From DATAOG01 sp963782885 (GTDB lineage: Bacteria; Pseudomonadota; Alphaproteobacteria; Geminicoccales; Geminicoccaceae): 64,000 bases of DNA. Made by a program: the position numbers and the translations under genes. A model generated the notes under the pieces. It made no database searches and was not told where the DNA came from. It worked only from the letters and a program-made list of their open reading frames with translations. The stretch is taken from assembly GCA_963782885.1 (NCBI GenBank), contig CAWALL010000002.1, positions 558,001 to 622,000 of the forward strand. Reading direction: 5' to 3'. Of the stretch, positions 34,161 to 42,403 are shown in pieces (the stretch's first letter is position 1; each line of letters starts with the position of its first letter).

Positions 34161-34499
34161 TCAGAGCGCGTCGGCGCCGCGTTCGCCGGTGCGGATCCGG
34201 ATCGCCTCTTCGAGGTTGTAGATGAAGATCTTGCCGTCGCCGATCCGGTCGGTCTTGGCGGCGTTCAGGATCGCTTCGGCGGCGCGGTCGACCAGGCTGT
34301 CCTCGAGCACGATCTCGACCTTGACCTTGGGCAGGAAGTCGACCACGTACTCGGCACCCCGGTAGAGTTCGGTGTGGCCCTTCTGGCGGCCGAAGCCCTT
34401 GACCTCGGTGACGGTCATGCCCTTGAGGCCGACCTCCTGCAAGGCCTCCTTGACCTCATCCAGCTTGAACGGCTTGATGATCGCCTCGATTTTCTTCAT
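34161..34499 (-). CDS. glnB: Nitrogen regulatory protein P-II
   Basis: 112 residues from ATG 34499. Begins MKKIEAIIKPFKLDEVKEAL and has the T-loop GRQKGHTELYRGAEYVVDF with Tyr51, the uridylylation site. The B-loop is AAKTDRIGDGKIF and the C-loop is around IRIRTGERG. Senses 2-oxoglutarate and ATP/ADP, is modified by GlnD, and controls GlnE and NtrB. Sits first in the glnB-glnA operon behind a sigma-54-type promoter. GlnB rather than GlnK is inferred from the glnA linkage. Confidence 0.97.
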   Translation of the reverse strand: MKKIEAIIKPFKLDEVKEALQEVGLKGMTVTEVKGFGRQKGHTELYRGAEYVVDFLPKVKVEIVLEDSLVDRAAEAILNAAKTDRIGDGKIFIYNLEEAIRIRTGERGADAL

Positions 34500-34619
34500 A
34501 GCAGCCACCGACCCTTCCGAATTTTGCTCCGACCGAGGGACGGGACGCGGCCGCCCCGCGATCGACTTGGCTCCGACCGGCGGGCGGGCGCGCGCCTGCC
34601 CCGTGATCACGTCCTGCAA

Positions 34620-34636
34620 AGCATGGATCGTGCCAG
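34620..34636 (-). promoter_or_regulatory. Sigma-54 (-24/-12) promoter of glnBA
   Basis: Minus strand CTGGCACGATCCATGCT fits the consensus YTGGCACGrNNNTTGCW with one mismatch (A for T) and the invariant GG and GC spaced by ten bases. It lies about 120 bases upstream of the glnB start, so transcription would start near 34610. NtrC control is expected. I could not pick out convincing NtrC sites upstream. Confidence 0.8.
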
Positions 34637-34798
34637 CCGACAGTTTGTCCCGGAGCGGCGTGTTTCGCAATCGAGGCCCGGATTTTTGCTCGTTCGATGG
34701 GCATTTTGCCTAAATCCAAGGCAGAACACCCGTCGTTCGAGACGGGGCGCCGGCTTGACCGGGACCGGGATGCGCAGCTAAAGAGAAGCGCCCTTGCG

Positions 34799-34875
34799 GC
34801 GGGCATAGCTCAGCTGGTTAGAGCGCCAGATTGTGGCTCTGGAGGTCACGGGTTCGATTCCCGTTGCTCGCCCCA
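34799..34875 (+). tRNA. tRNA-His (GTG anticodon)
   Basis: The cloverleaf folds completely: acceptor GCGGGCA/TGCTCGC (one G-T pair), D arm GCTC...GAGC, anticodon stem CCAGA/TCTGG with loop TTGTGGC (anticodon GTG), T arm ACGGG/CCCGT with TTCGATT. The discriminator is C73 and the CCA end is encoded. The base before position 1 (34798) is G, providing the G-1 that defines histidine tRNA. Divergent from glnB. Confidence 0.97.
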
Positions 34876-35043
34876 CGGTCTTCCCGACATCGCGCGCTGC
34901 GGACCGCGGGCGTGGTCAGGACGGCGGGTGCCTCCCGGCGTTCGCAAGGCGCGTGCGCATGGCCGGTGCTACCGCCGGATTGCGCGTACGAGCCGGCCTG
35001 TCGATGCTGGCCCGGGGGACGGCACGACCACGGAGGCAGGATC

Positions 35044-36495
35044 ATGCGGTTGTTCGTGGCGGCGCTTGGGACCGAAACCAACACCTTCTCGCCGATCCCG
35101 ACCGGGCTCGGCAGCTTCGAGGAGTACTTGTGGTTCCCGGCGGGAAGGCATCCCGACGAGCCCCGTTTCTTCACCGGTCCGATCGTCGCGGGCCGCCGGC
35201 GCGCGGCGACGGCCGATCTGACCGTGATCGAGGGCCTGGCCGCGTTCGCCGCTCCGGCCGGCCTCACGACCCGCCACGCGTGGGCAACCCTGCGCGACCG
35301 GCTGCTCGATCAGCTGCGCAGCGTCCTGCCGGTCGAGATCGTCCTGTTGTCGCTGCACGGCGCCATGGTCGCCGACAGCTGCGAGGACTGCGAGGGCGAT
35401 CTGCTCGCCCGCGTCCGGGCGCTGGTCGGCCCGGACGTGGTGGTCGGGGCCGAGCTCGACCTCCATTGCCACCTGACGGAGACCATGGTCCGCACCAGCG
35501 ACCTCCTCGTCTTCTATAAGGAGTATCCGCACACCGACACCTACGAGCGCGCCGAAGAGCTGGTCGACCTCGCACTCCGCGCGGCGCGACGCGAGATCCG
35601 GCCGACGAGCGCGGTGTTCGACTGCCGCATGATCGCGACCATCCACACCACGCGCGAGCCGGCCAAGGCTCTGGTCGCCAGAATGAAGGCGCTCGAGGGC
35701 CGGGACGGCGTCCTCTCGGTCTCGCTCGGCCATGGCTTCCCTTGGGCGGACGTCGCCGATCTGGGCGCCAAGGTCCTGGTCGTGACCGACGGTGATCGGG
35801 CGAAGGCGGAGACGGTCGCCGCCGAAATCGGGCGCGAGCTGCAGGCGCTGCGCGGCCGGACCGCGGCCCCGATGCTGGACCACGAGGCGGGCCTCGCGCG
35901 TGCCCTCGCGATCCAGGGCGGGCCGATCGTGCTCGCCGACACCTCGGATAATGCCGGCGGCGGCGCCCCGAGCGATGCCACCTTCCTGCTCCGGCGGCTG
36001 CTCGAGCGAAGGGTCGCCGGCGCGGCGCTCGGCCCTTTTTGGGACCCGGTCGCGGTTGCCTTCTGCCATCTGGCCGGCGCCGGCGCCAGGGTCCGGCTCC
36101 GACTCGGCGGCAAGGTCGGCCCTGCCTCGGGCGAGCCGCTGGACGTCGAGGCGGAGGTGCTGCACCTCGCCAAGGGTGGCCGGCAGCGCTTCTCGGGCGG
36201 CTGGACCCAGCTCGGCGACGTCGCCGCGATCCGGGTGGATGGCATCGAGCTGCTGCTCAACGCGACCCGGACCCAGGCGTTCGACCCGGCGCTGTTCACC
36301 GACCACGGCATCCGGCTCGACGACAAGAAGCTGGTGGTGGTCAAGTCGGCCCAGCACTTCCATGCCGGCTTCGCGCCGATCGCCAGGGCCGTGCTCTGGC
36401 TGGACGGGCCGGGGGCGCTGACCCAGGACTTCGCGCGCCTGCCGTATACCCGCGTACGCCGGCCGATCTGGCCGCTGGATCCGCTGCCGGAGTGA
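35044..36495 (+). CDS. M81-family metallopeptidase (MlrC-like)
   Basis: 483 residues from ATG 35044 with GGAGGCAGG upstream. The family start MRLFVAALGTETNTFSPIPT is distinctive. Zinc-site motifs are LLSLHGAMVAD, GAELDLHCHLT, FYKEYPHTDTYERA, and the C-terminal VKSAQHFHAGFAPIA. These match the microcystinase C (MlrC) family, which degrades linear peptides, though most members have unknown natural substrates. The malate synthase gene follows 108 bases downstream. No signal peptide. Confidence 0.9.
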   Translation: MRLFVAALGTETNTFSPIPTGLGSFEEYLWFPAGRHPDEPRFFTGPIVAGRRRAATADLTVIEGLAAFAAPAGLTTRHAWATLRDRLLDQLRSVLPVEIVLLSLHGAMVADSCEDCEGDLLARVRALVGPDVVVGAELDLHCHLTETMVRTSDLLVFYKEYPHTDTYERAEELVDLALRAARREIRPTSAVFDCRMIATIHTTREPAKALVARMKALEGRDGVLSVSLGHGFPWADVADLGAKVLVVTDGDRAKAETVAAEIGRELQALRGRTAAPMLDHEAGLARALAIQGGPIVLADTSDNAGGGAPSDATFLLRRLLERRVAGAALGPFWDPVAVAFCHLAGAGARVRLRLGGKVGPASGEPLDVEAEVLHLAKGGRQRFSGGWTQLGDVAAIRVDGIELLLNATRTQAFDPALFTDHGIRLDDKKLVVVKSAQHFHAGFAPIARAVLWLDGPGALTQDFARLPYTRVRRPIWPLDPLPE

Positions 36496-36603
36496 CCAAG
36501 GCTTGCGCGGGTGGCGGAGTCCAACGAACTATGTCCGCGAGGGGTCGTCGAGCGTGGCCGCGGGCGCCATCTCGCTCGGGACAGCAGGAGCAAGGCACGA
36601 ATC

Positions 36604-38781
36604 ATGACGGAACGCATTCAGGCCGGCGGTCTTCGGGTCGCGAAGGTGCTGCACGACTTCATCGGGGACGAGGCCCTGCCGGGGACCGGGCTGACGCCGG
36701 AGCGATTCTGGTCGGGGCTCGATGCGATCGTCCACGAACTGGCACCGCGCAACCGCGCGCTGCTGGCGAAACGGGACGACCTTCAGGCGAAGATCGACGC
36801 CTGGCACCGGGCGCGCCGCGGCCAGCTGCTCGATCCGGACGCCTACCGCAGCTTCCTCGAGGAGATCGGCTATCTGCTGCCGGAGGGGGAGGATTTCGCG
36901 GCCACCACCGCCAGGGTCGACGCCGAGATCAGCACCATCGCCGGGCCGCAGCTGGTCGTGCCGGTGACCAACGCCCGCTACGCGCTGAATGCCGCCAACG
37001 CCCGCTGGGGCAGCCTGTACGATGCGCTCTACGGCACCGACGCGATCCCGGACAGCGACGGCGCCGAGCGCGGTGGCGGCTACAATCCGGTGCGCGGCGA
37101 GCGCGTGATCGAGTATGCGCGCGCCTTCCTGGACGAGGTGGCGCCGCTTGCTGCGGGGTCGCATCGCGACGCCACCAACTACGCCATAGAGGCCGGCCGG
37201 CTGTCGGTCAGCCTGACCGGCGGCGACCGCACCGGGCTCTTCCATCCGGCGCAGCTCGCGGGCTACCAGGGCGACCCGTCGGCGCCCTCCGCGGTCCTCC
37301 TGGTCAACCACGGCCTGCACGTCGAGATCCGGATCGACAATGGTCATCCGGTCGGCCGGACCGACCCCGCGGGCGTCGCCGACGTGATCATCGAGGCCGC
37401 GGTGACCACCATCGTCGACCTCGAGGATTCGGTCGCGACGGTCGATGCCGAGGACAAGGTCGGCGCCTATCGCAACTGGCTGGGCCTGCTCAGGGGCGAC
37501 CTCGCGGCCACGTTCGAGAAGGGCGGCGGGACCGTCGAGCGCGAGCTCAATCCGGACCGGACCTACGCTCGCCCCGATGGCGGCGAGCTGACGCTGCACG
37601 GCCGGAGCCTGATGCTGGTGCGCAACGTCGGCCACCTGATGAGCAGCGACGCGGTGCTCGACCGGCACGGCGAGCCGGTGCCCGAGGGCATTCTGGACGG
37701 CATGATCACGAGCCTGATCGCCTTGCATGATCTGCGCGGCCTGGGCCGGCACCGGAACAGCCGCGCGGGCTCGGTCTACATCGTCAAGCCGAAGCAGCAC
37801 GGGCCCGAGGAGGTGGCGTTCACGAGCGAGCTGTTCGGCCGGATCGAGGCCGCGCTCGGGCTCGAGCCCTGCACCCTCAAGATGGGCCTGATGGACGAGG
37901 AGCGGCGCACCACCGTCAATCTCAAGGAGTGCATCCGCGCCGCCAAGGACCGGATCGTGTTCATCAACACCGGCTTCCTGGACCGGACCGGCGACGAGAT
38001 CCACACCTCGATGGAAGCAGGCCCGATGATCCGCAAGGGCGACATGAAATCCGCCCTTTGGATGCAGACCTACGAGGACTGGAACGTCGACGTCGGTCTC
38101 GCCTGCGGGCTCGAGGGCCGGGCCCAGATCGGCAAGGGCATGTGGGCGATGCCCGACCTGATGGCGGCGATGCTCGAGACCAAGATCGCCCACCCCCGGG
38201 CCGGCGCCAATACCGCCTGGGTCCCCTCGCCGACCGCGGCGACCCTGCACGCGCTCCACTACCACAAGGTCGACGTCAGGGCGCGCCAGGAGGAATTGAA
38301 GTCGCGGCCGCGCGCCAGCCTCGACGACATCCTCTCGATCCCGGTCGCCGAGCGCCCGAACTGGCCGCCCGAGGCGATCCAGCAGGAGCTCGACAACAAC
38401 GCCCAGGGCATTCTCGGTTACGTGGTCCGGTGGATCGATCAGGGGGTCGGCTGCTCGAAAGTGCCGGACGTTCACGACGTCGGGCTGATGGAAGACCGGG
38501 CGACGCTGCGGATCTCGAGCCAGCACATCGCCAACTGGCTGCACCACGGCATCTGCAGCGAGGACCAGGTGATGGCGACCATGCGCCGGATGGCGGCGGT
38601 GGTCGACCGGCAGAACGCGGGCGACCCGACCTACCGGCCGATGGCGCCCGATTTCGAGGCCAGCGTCGCCTTCCAGGCGGCGTGCGATCTGGTGTTCCAG
38701 GGCCGGGCGCAGCCGAACGGCTACACCGAGCCGATCCTGCACCGGCGTCGGCTCGAGGTGAAGCGGCGCGCGGGCGGCTGA
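36604..38781 (+). CDS. glcB: Malate synthase G
   Basis: 725 residues from ATG 36604, the length typical of isoform G. Condenses glyoxylate and acetyl-CoA to malate. Seen: TVARVDAEI region, INARYALNAANARWGSLYDALYG (as NAANARWGSLYDALYG), active-site VDLEDSVATVDAEDKV, MVRNVGHLM, IVKPKQHGPEEVAF, FINTGFLDRTGDEIHTSMEAGPM (as HTSMEAGPMIRKGDMK) and RVSSQH-like ISSQHIANWLHHG. Together with isocitrate lyase (not in this window) it would close the glyoxylate shunt. Confidence 0.97.
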   Translation: MTERIQAGGLRVAKVLHDFIGDEALPGTGLTPERFWSGLDAIVHELAPRNRALLAKRDDLQAKIDAWHRARRGQLLDPDAYRSFLEEIGYLLPEGEDFAATTARVDAEISTIAGPQLVVPVTNARYALNAANARWGSLYDALYGTDAIPDSDGAERGGGYNPVRGERVIEYARAFLDEVAPLAAGSHRDATNYAIEAGRLSVSLTGGDRTGLFHPAQLAGYQGDPSAPSAVLLVNHGLHVEIRIDNGHPVGRTDPAGVADVIIEAAVTTIVDLEDSVATVDAEDKVGAYRNWLGLLRGDLAATFEKGGGTVERELNPDRTYARPDGGELTLHGRSLMLVRNVGHLMSSDAVLDRHGEPVPEGILDGMITSLIALHDLRGLGRHRNSRAGSVYIVKPKQHGPEEVAFTSELFGRIEAALGLEPCTLKMGLMDEERRTTVNLKECIRAAKDRIVFINTGFLDRTGDEIHTSMEAGPMIRKGDMKSALWMQTYEDWNVDVGLACGLEGRAQIGKGMWAMPDLMAAMLETKIAHPRAGANTAWVPSPTAATLHALHYHKVDVRARQEELKSRPRASLDDILSIPVAERPNWPPEAIQQELDNNAQGILGYVVRWIDQGVGCSKVPDVHDVGLMEDRATLRISSQHIANWLHHGICSEDQVMATMRRMAAVVDRQNAGDPTYRPMAPDFEASVAFQAACDLVFQGRAQPNGYTEPILHRRRLEVKRRAGG

Positions 38782-38799
38782 CCGGCTCGCTGCTCCGCT

Positions 38800-39798
38800 T
38801 CAGCTGCGCAGCGGGCGTTCCAACCGCTCGAGCGCCGGGTCCGGCTCGGCGCATGGCGGGTCGGCGCCGACCCCGGGCGTGAACCAGACGTAGTCGAAGG
38901 GTAGGCCGGGCGGCACGCTCTCGATCCCGTCCAGCACCTCGAGCAGACCGACGCTCAGCGTCCTGGCGCGCGGCCGCATCCGGGCGAGATACCAGGGCAC
39001 GCCGCGGTCGGTCCGGACCTGGCCATTGCCGGCGATCAGCACGCCGCCCGCCCGGCCGCCGACCGTCGCCAGGCGATCGGCCATCATCGCATCGCGCGCC
39101 CGCTCGACGCGGAACATGCCGGCGACCACCGGCTCCGGGACCTGGTCACAATGGGCGGCGCGCAGCTCCTGGACGAGGCTCGCCGCGAGATTGGCCGGCA
39201 GGTCCTGATCCAGACCGGTCCGGCGCACCATCGCGGACTGCAGCACGTCCGGCCCCTCGCGGAACACGGCCCGGCTCTGCGCCGGCGACAGATCCGCCGC
39301 CACGATCGGGGCGCCGTGCCGAATGGCGCTCTCTGCGATCGGCGCGTAGAGCGCCCAGTCCGGCCAGCCGAGCCGCGCCCAGCCGACCACCTGGCCGAGC
39401 CCGGCCGGGTCGCCCGGGTGGCGCTGCCGGTACTCGACCAGGGCCAGCTGCCGGTCGCTCGGGATCATCTCGAAGGCGAGCGCACGCGGGTGCTCGCTCT
39501 CGGCCTGGAGCGCTTCGACCAGGAGCGCCTCCAGACGCTGGTGATCGGGGTTGGAATGGCGCTCGCCGAGCAACACGAAGTCCGCGCGCCCGAGGTCGGC
39601 GACGAGCGCCGCCTGGTCGACGAAGCGGCCGCTCGCGACCTGATAGATCCGGCCGGTCAGCGGATGTCCGGCGTCGGCGGCGTGCTGCCCGGCGCCGCCC
39701 GCCGCGCAGGCCGCGACCAGCATCGCGACGCCGGCGGCGACCAGCCGCCAGCCCGCGCGGACGCCTCGATACCGCCTTGAGGCCCGACGATCAGCCAT
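38800..39798 (-). CDS. ChaN-family (haem-binding-type) lipoprotein
   Basis: 332 residues from ATG 39798. A hydrophobic leader ends with lipobox LVAAC, so it is probably anchored to the outer membrane. The ChaN domain (PF04187) reads DFVLLGERHSNPDHQRLEALL, ALAFEMIPSDRQ, WPDWALYAPIAESAI, and the late GGVLIAGNGQVRTDRGVPWYL. ChaN of Campylobacter binds stacked haems; the general role is in iron acquisition. Convergent with glcB and divergent from the ECF gene at 40007. Confidence 0.88.
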   Translation of the reverse strand: MADRRASRRYRGVRAGWRLVAAGVAMLVAACAAGGAGQHAADAGHPLTGRIYQVASGRFVDQAALVADLGRADFVLLGERHSNPDHQRLEALLVEALQAESEHPRALAFEMIPSDRQLALVEYRQRHPGDPAGLGQVVGWARLGWPDWALYAPIAESAIRHGAPIVAADLSPAQSRAVFREGPDVLQSAMVRRTGLDQDLPANLAASLVQELRAAHCDQVPEPVVAGMFRVERARDAMMADRLATVGGRAGGVLIAGNGQVRTDRGVPWYLARMRPRARTLSVGLLEVLDGIESVPPGLPFDYVWFTPGVGADPPCAEPDPALERLERPLRS

Positions 39799-40006
39799 AC
39801 CGAACAGGTTGGCGGTGCGGGCCCGGGCGGCAAGGGTATCGGATCGCGCGTCCCCGGCGATTCGGTCGCAGTGCATCCGGATTGACGGCCGCGGCCTTGC
39901 CGGCCGGCTCACGTGGCCAGGAGCGGTCCTGCAGGATTCGCTTCAGGGCAGGGACTATGTTCGCGGGATGCTCGTACATCGGAGTGCTGCGGGCTCGAGG
40001 AGCGCA

Positions 40007-40525
40007 ATGACCAGCCAGGCCGTGATCGACCAGCTCGCCGAGCATACCGCCGGCCTGCGCAGGTATGCGTTCGCCCTGACCGGCAGCCAGCCGGAGGCCG
40101 AGGACCTGGTCCAGGACACGCTGGTACGGGCGATCGCCGCGGCGCGCTCGTTTCGCACCGGCGGCAACCTGCGGGCCTGGCTGTTCTCGATCATGCACAA
40201 TGTCTTCGTCAGCGGCGTGCGCCGGCCCCGTCCGCCGACCGTGGCGCTGGACGACGAGGCCGCTGCGGTCGGCCAGGCGCCGGGGCAGCTGATCGTGCTC
40301 GAGGTGCGCGACGTCCTGGCGGCGCTCGCCCGCTTGCCCGACGCCCAGCGAGCAGCGCTCAGCCTGATCGCGCTCGAGGACTTCAGCTACGAGCAGGCGG
40401 CCAAGATCCAGGGTATCCCGCTCGGCACCCTGATGTCGCGGCTGGCCCGCGGCCGCGAGACCCTCCGTCAGATGATGCACGGCGATCTCAGGGTGCCGCT
40501 GCGGGTGATCGGAGGCAAGCGATGA
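40007..40525 (+). CDS. ECF sigma factor
   Basis: 172 residues from ATG 40007 with GAGGAG upstream. Region 2: RRYAFALTGSQPEAEDLVQDTLVRAI, seen as EAEDLVQDTLVRA, then LRAWLFSIMHNVF. Region 4: LPDAQRAALSLIALEDFSYEQAAKIQGIPLGTLMSRLARGR, seen as IPLGTLMSRLARGR. It is a minimal two-domain ECF factor followed by a coupled anti-sigma gene (ATGA overlap at 40522-40525). It belongs to the group whose members respond to envelope or oxidative stress; the signal here is unknown. Confidence 0.92.
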   Translation: MTSQAVIDQLAEHTAGLRRYAFALTGSQPEAEDLVQDTLVRAIAAARSFRTGGNLRAWLFSIMHNVFVSGVRRPRPPTVALDDEAAAVGQAPGQLIVLEVRDVLAALARLPDAQRAALSLIALEDFSYEQAAKIQGIPLGTLMSRLARGRETLRQMMHGDLRVPLRVIGGKR

Positions 40526-41301
40526 GCCCGCCCGAAATGACCGAGACCGAGCTGCAGGCGTTCGTCGACGGCCAGCTCCCGGCGGAACGTTGCAGGGCGG
40601 TGCTGGCCTACCTCGGCCGGCATCCCGACGACCTGCAGCGGCTGGCGGACTACGCCGGGCACAAGGACGCGCTCCAGCGCCGGCTCGCGGAGGTTGATCT
40701 GGTGGCCGATGATCCGGCCACGGCCGAGCTGCAGCGGACGCTCGCGGAGCGGTTGAACCGGCCGCATTACAGCCGCTGGCTGGCCCAGGCGGCCACCATC
40801 GCCCTGCTGCTCGCCGCCGGCTGGTCGGGCCACGGCCTGTATCAGAGCTATCTCGAGAACCGGATCCCGGAGCTGGTGATCAAGGCAGCCGAAGCCCACG
40901 AGGTGTTCGGCCCCGACCAGCGCCGGCCGGTCGAACTGACCGCGGGATCGACGGCGGAGATGGCCGCCTGGTTCTCCAGCCGCCTGGGCGAGCCGGTCGA
41001 GATCCCGGTGCTGGCGACGCTCGGCCTGCAGCTGGTCGGCGGCCGGCTGCTGACTGCCGACAACCGGCCGATGGCGCAGCTGATCTATCAGGACGGCACC
41101 GGCCATCGCCTGACCCTGTGCTTGTCCTCGGCGCCGCTCGAGGTCGGCCAGGCGATTGAGCTGGTCGAGGTCGGCGACCTCACCGCCGGCTACTGGCAGG
41201 ATGGCGACCTGACCTATGCGCTGGTCGGGGAAACCCCCGACGACCAGCTGGTCGCGATCGCATCGGAACTCGGTGCCGAGGGGCCCACCGGCCCCCTGTA
41301 G
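40522..41301 (+). CDS. Transmembrane anti-sigma factor
   Basis: 259 residues, ATG overlapping the sigma stop. The N-terminal zinc-less anti-sigma domain reads MTETELQAFVDGQLPAERCRAVLAYL, seen as LQAFVDGQLP. One membrane helix lies at about residues 90-108 (AQAATIALLLAAGWSGHGLY). The periplasmic part has HEVFGPDQRRPVEL and LGLQLVGGRLLTADNRPMAQLIYQD, seen as LVGGRLLT and AQLIYQD. This is the common COG5662-type anti-sigma plan, DGQLP marking the cytoplasmic domain. It should sequester the ECF factor encoded just upstream. Confidence 0.9.
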   Translation: MSPPEMTETELQAFVDGQLPAERCRAVLAYLGRHPDDLQRLADYAGHKDALQRRLAEVDLVADDPATAELQRTLAERLNRPHYSRWLAQAATIALLLAAGWSGHGLYQSYLENRIPELVIKAAEAHEVFGPDQRRPVELTAGSTAEMAAWFSSRLGEPVEIPVLATLGLQLVGGRLLTADNRPMAQLIYQDGTGHRLTLCLSSAPLEVGQAIELVEVGDLTAGYWQDGDLTYALVGETPDDQLVAIASELGAEGPTGPL

Positions 41302-41470
41302 GCACCGTCCGGGCCGCGCCGCCGGGCACAACCGGTCGAGCCGGTCGACGACCGCAGAACCCGCGAGCGAGACGACCGTCGCCGCGCCTGATGCGGCCCC
41401 TGGTGCGCCAAGCCCGTCGAAGGGCTTGCCCGCCGGCCGTCAATCGGTTAGCCAATGGGCTGTCAGAACC

Positions 41471-41641
41471 ATGTTGCTCCTTGGTCTGTTGTGTTCCCTG
41501 CTGGCAGCGCTCGATCTCGTGACCTCTCTCGTCGGCCTGCCGCTTACATCGCCCGGATGGTCGCCCTTGGTCTTCATGCTGCTCGGCAGTTTGTACTTCG
41601 CGCTCGAGGCTTTGCAACACTGCGATCGGTCACGCCCGTGA
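41471..41641 (+). CDS. Small two-helix membrane peptide
   Basis: 56 residues from ATG 41471: MLLLGLLCSLLAALDLVTSL, then GLPLTSPGWSPLVFMLLGSL and a charged end. Two short hydrophobic helices with no known motif. Its stop overlaps the GTG start of the polysaccharide-export gene (GTGA at 41638-41641), which argues that it is translated. No clear ribosome site. Confidence 0.5.
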   Translation: MLLLGLLCSLLAALDLVTSLVGLPLTSPGWSPLVFMLLGSLYFALEALQHCDRSRP

Positions 41642-42192
41642 AGCGGCTGATCGTGATCCTCCTGAGCCTCGGCTGGCTGGCCGCCTGCTCCAGCAGCGGC
41701 GTTCCGGAATGCAAGGACGGTGCCCCGCCGAACGCCGGCATCAGCGGCTACCGTCTCGGCCCGCGCGATATAGTCCAGGTCACGATTTTCCGGCAGCCGG
41801 ACATGTCCGGCCAGTTCACGATCGATGGCGAGGGTTTCCTCGCGCTGCCGCTGGTCGGCGAGTTCAAGGCCGGCGGCCTGACCACGCGCGAGCTCGAGGA
41901 CCAGATCGAGGCGCGCCTGAAGAAGGATCAGTTCCTCGTCAACCCGCAGGTCGGCGTCCAGCTGCAGAGCTACCGGTCCTTCTATGTCCTCGGCGAGGTC
42001 TCCAATCCCGGGGCCTACGAGTTCCGGGACGGCATGACCCTGACCAACGGCATCGCGCTGGCCGGCGGCTACACCTACCGGGCCAACCAGACCAGCGCGA
42101 GCATCGAGCGCAGCGGCTGTGCGTTCCCCGCGCGTGTCGATACGCTGGTCCAGCCGGGCGACGTCATCACCGTGCCGGAACGGTACTTCTAG
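41638..42192 (+). CDS. Polysaccharide export lipoprotein (Wza-like)
   Basis: 184 residues from GTG 41638. The lipoprotein leader ends LAACSSS. The Poly_export domain reads YRLGPRDIVQVTIFRQPDMS, then FTIDGEGFLALPLVGEFKAGG. A SLBB-like domain follows with SFYVLGEVSNPGAYEFRDGM and ALAGGYTYRANQ. It is a short one-SLBB form, which would line the outer-membrane exit for an exopolysaccharide. No other polysaccharide genes are adjacent. It may be controlled by the nearby ECF system, but no promoter was identified. Confidence 0.88.
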   Translation: MKRLIVILLSLGWLAACSSSGVPECKDGAPPNAGISGYRLGPRDIVQVTIFRQPDMSGQFTIDGEGFLALPLVGEFKAGGLTTRELEDQIEARLKKDQFLVNPQVGVQLQSYRSFYVLGEVSNPGAYEFRDGMTLTNGIALAGGYTYRANQTSASIERSGCAFPARVDTLVQPGDVITVPERYF

Positions 42193-42403
42193 ACCGCTGA
42201 GGGCTTTTTCAAGCCGGTCCTGACATCCAGCCGGCGCCCTCGGGGCAGATCGCACCCCCGGGCGATCACGCCCTGCCCAGACGCTTTTGGGTTGTGAGCG
42301 GATGGCGGCGTGCTAGGCTCGCCGGCAAAGCCATCATCGATCCGGCCGTCAGCGCCCTGAACCGCTGGCCCGCCCACGGCCGGGCTTAGCGGGGAGGTTT
42401 GCC

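Noticed and set aside
42193..42225. Terminator after the polysaccharide-export gene
   Set aside because: GACCG...CGGTC pairing is weak with a long loop; the T-run lies inside the loop rather than after the stem.
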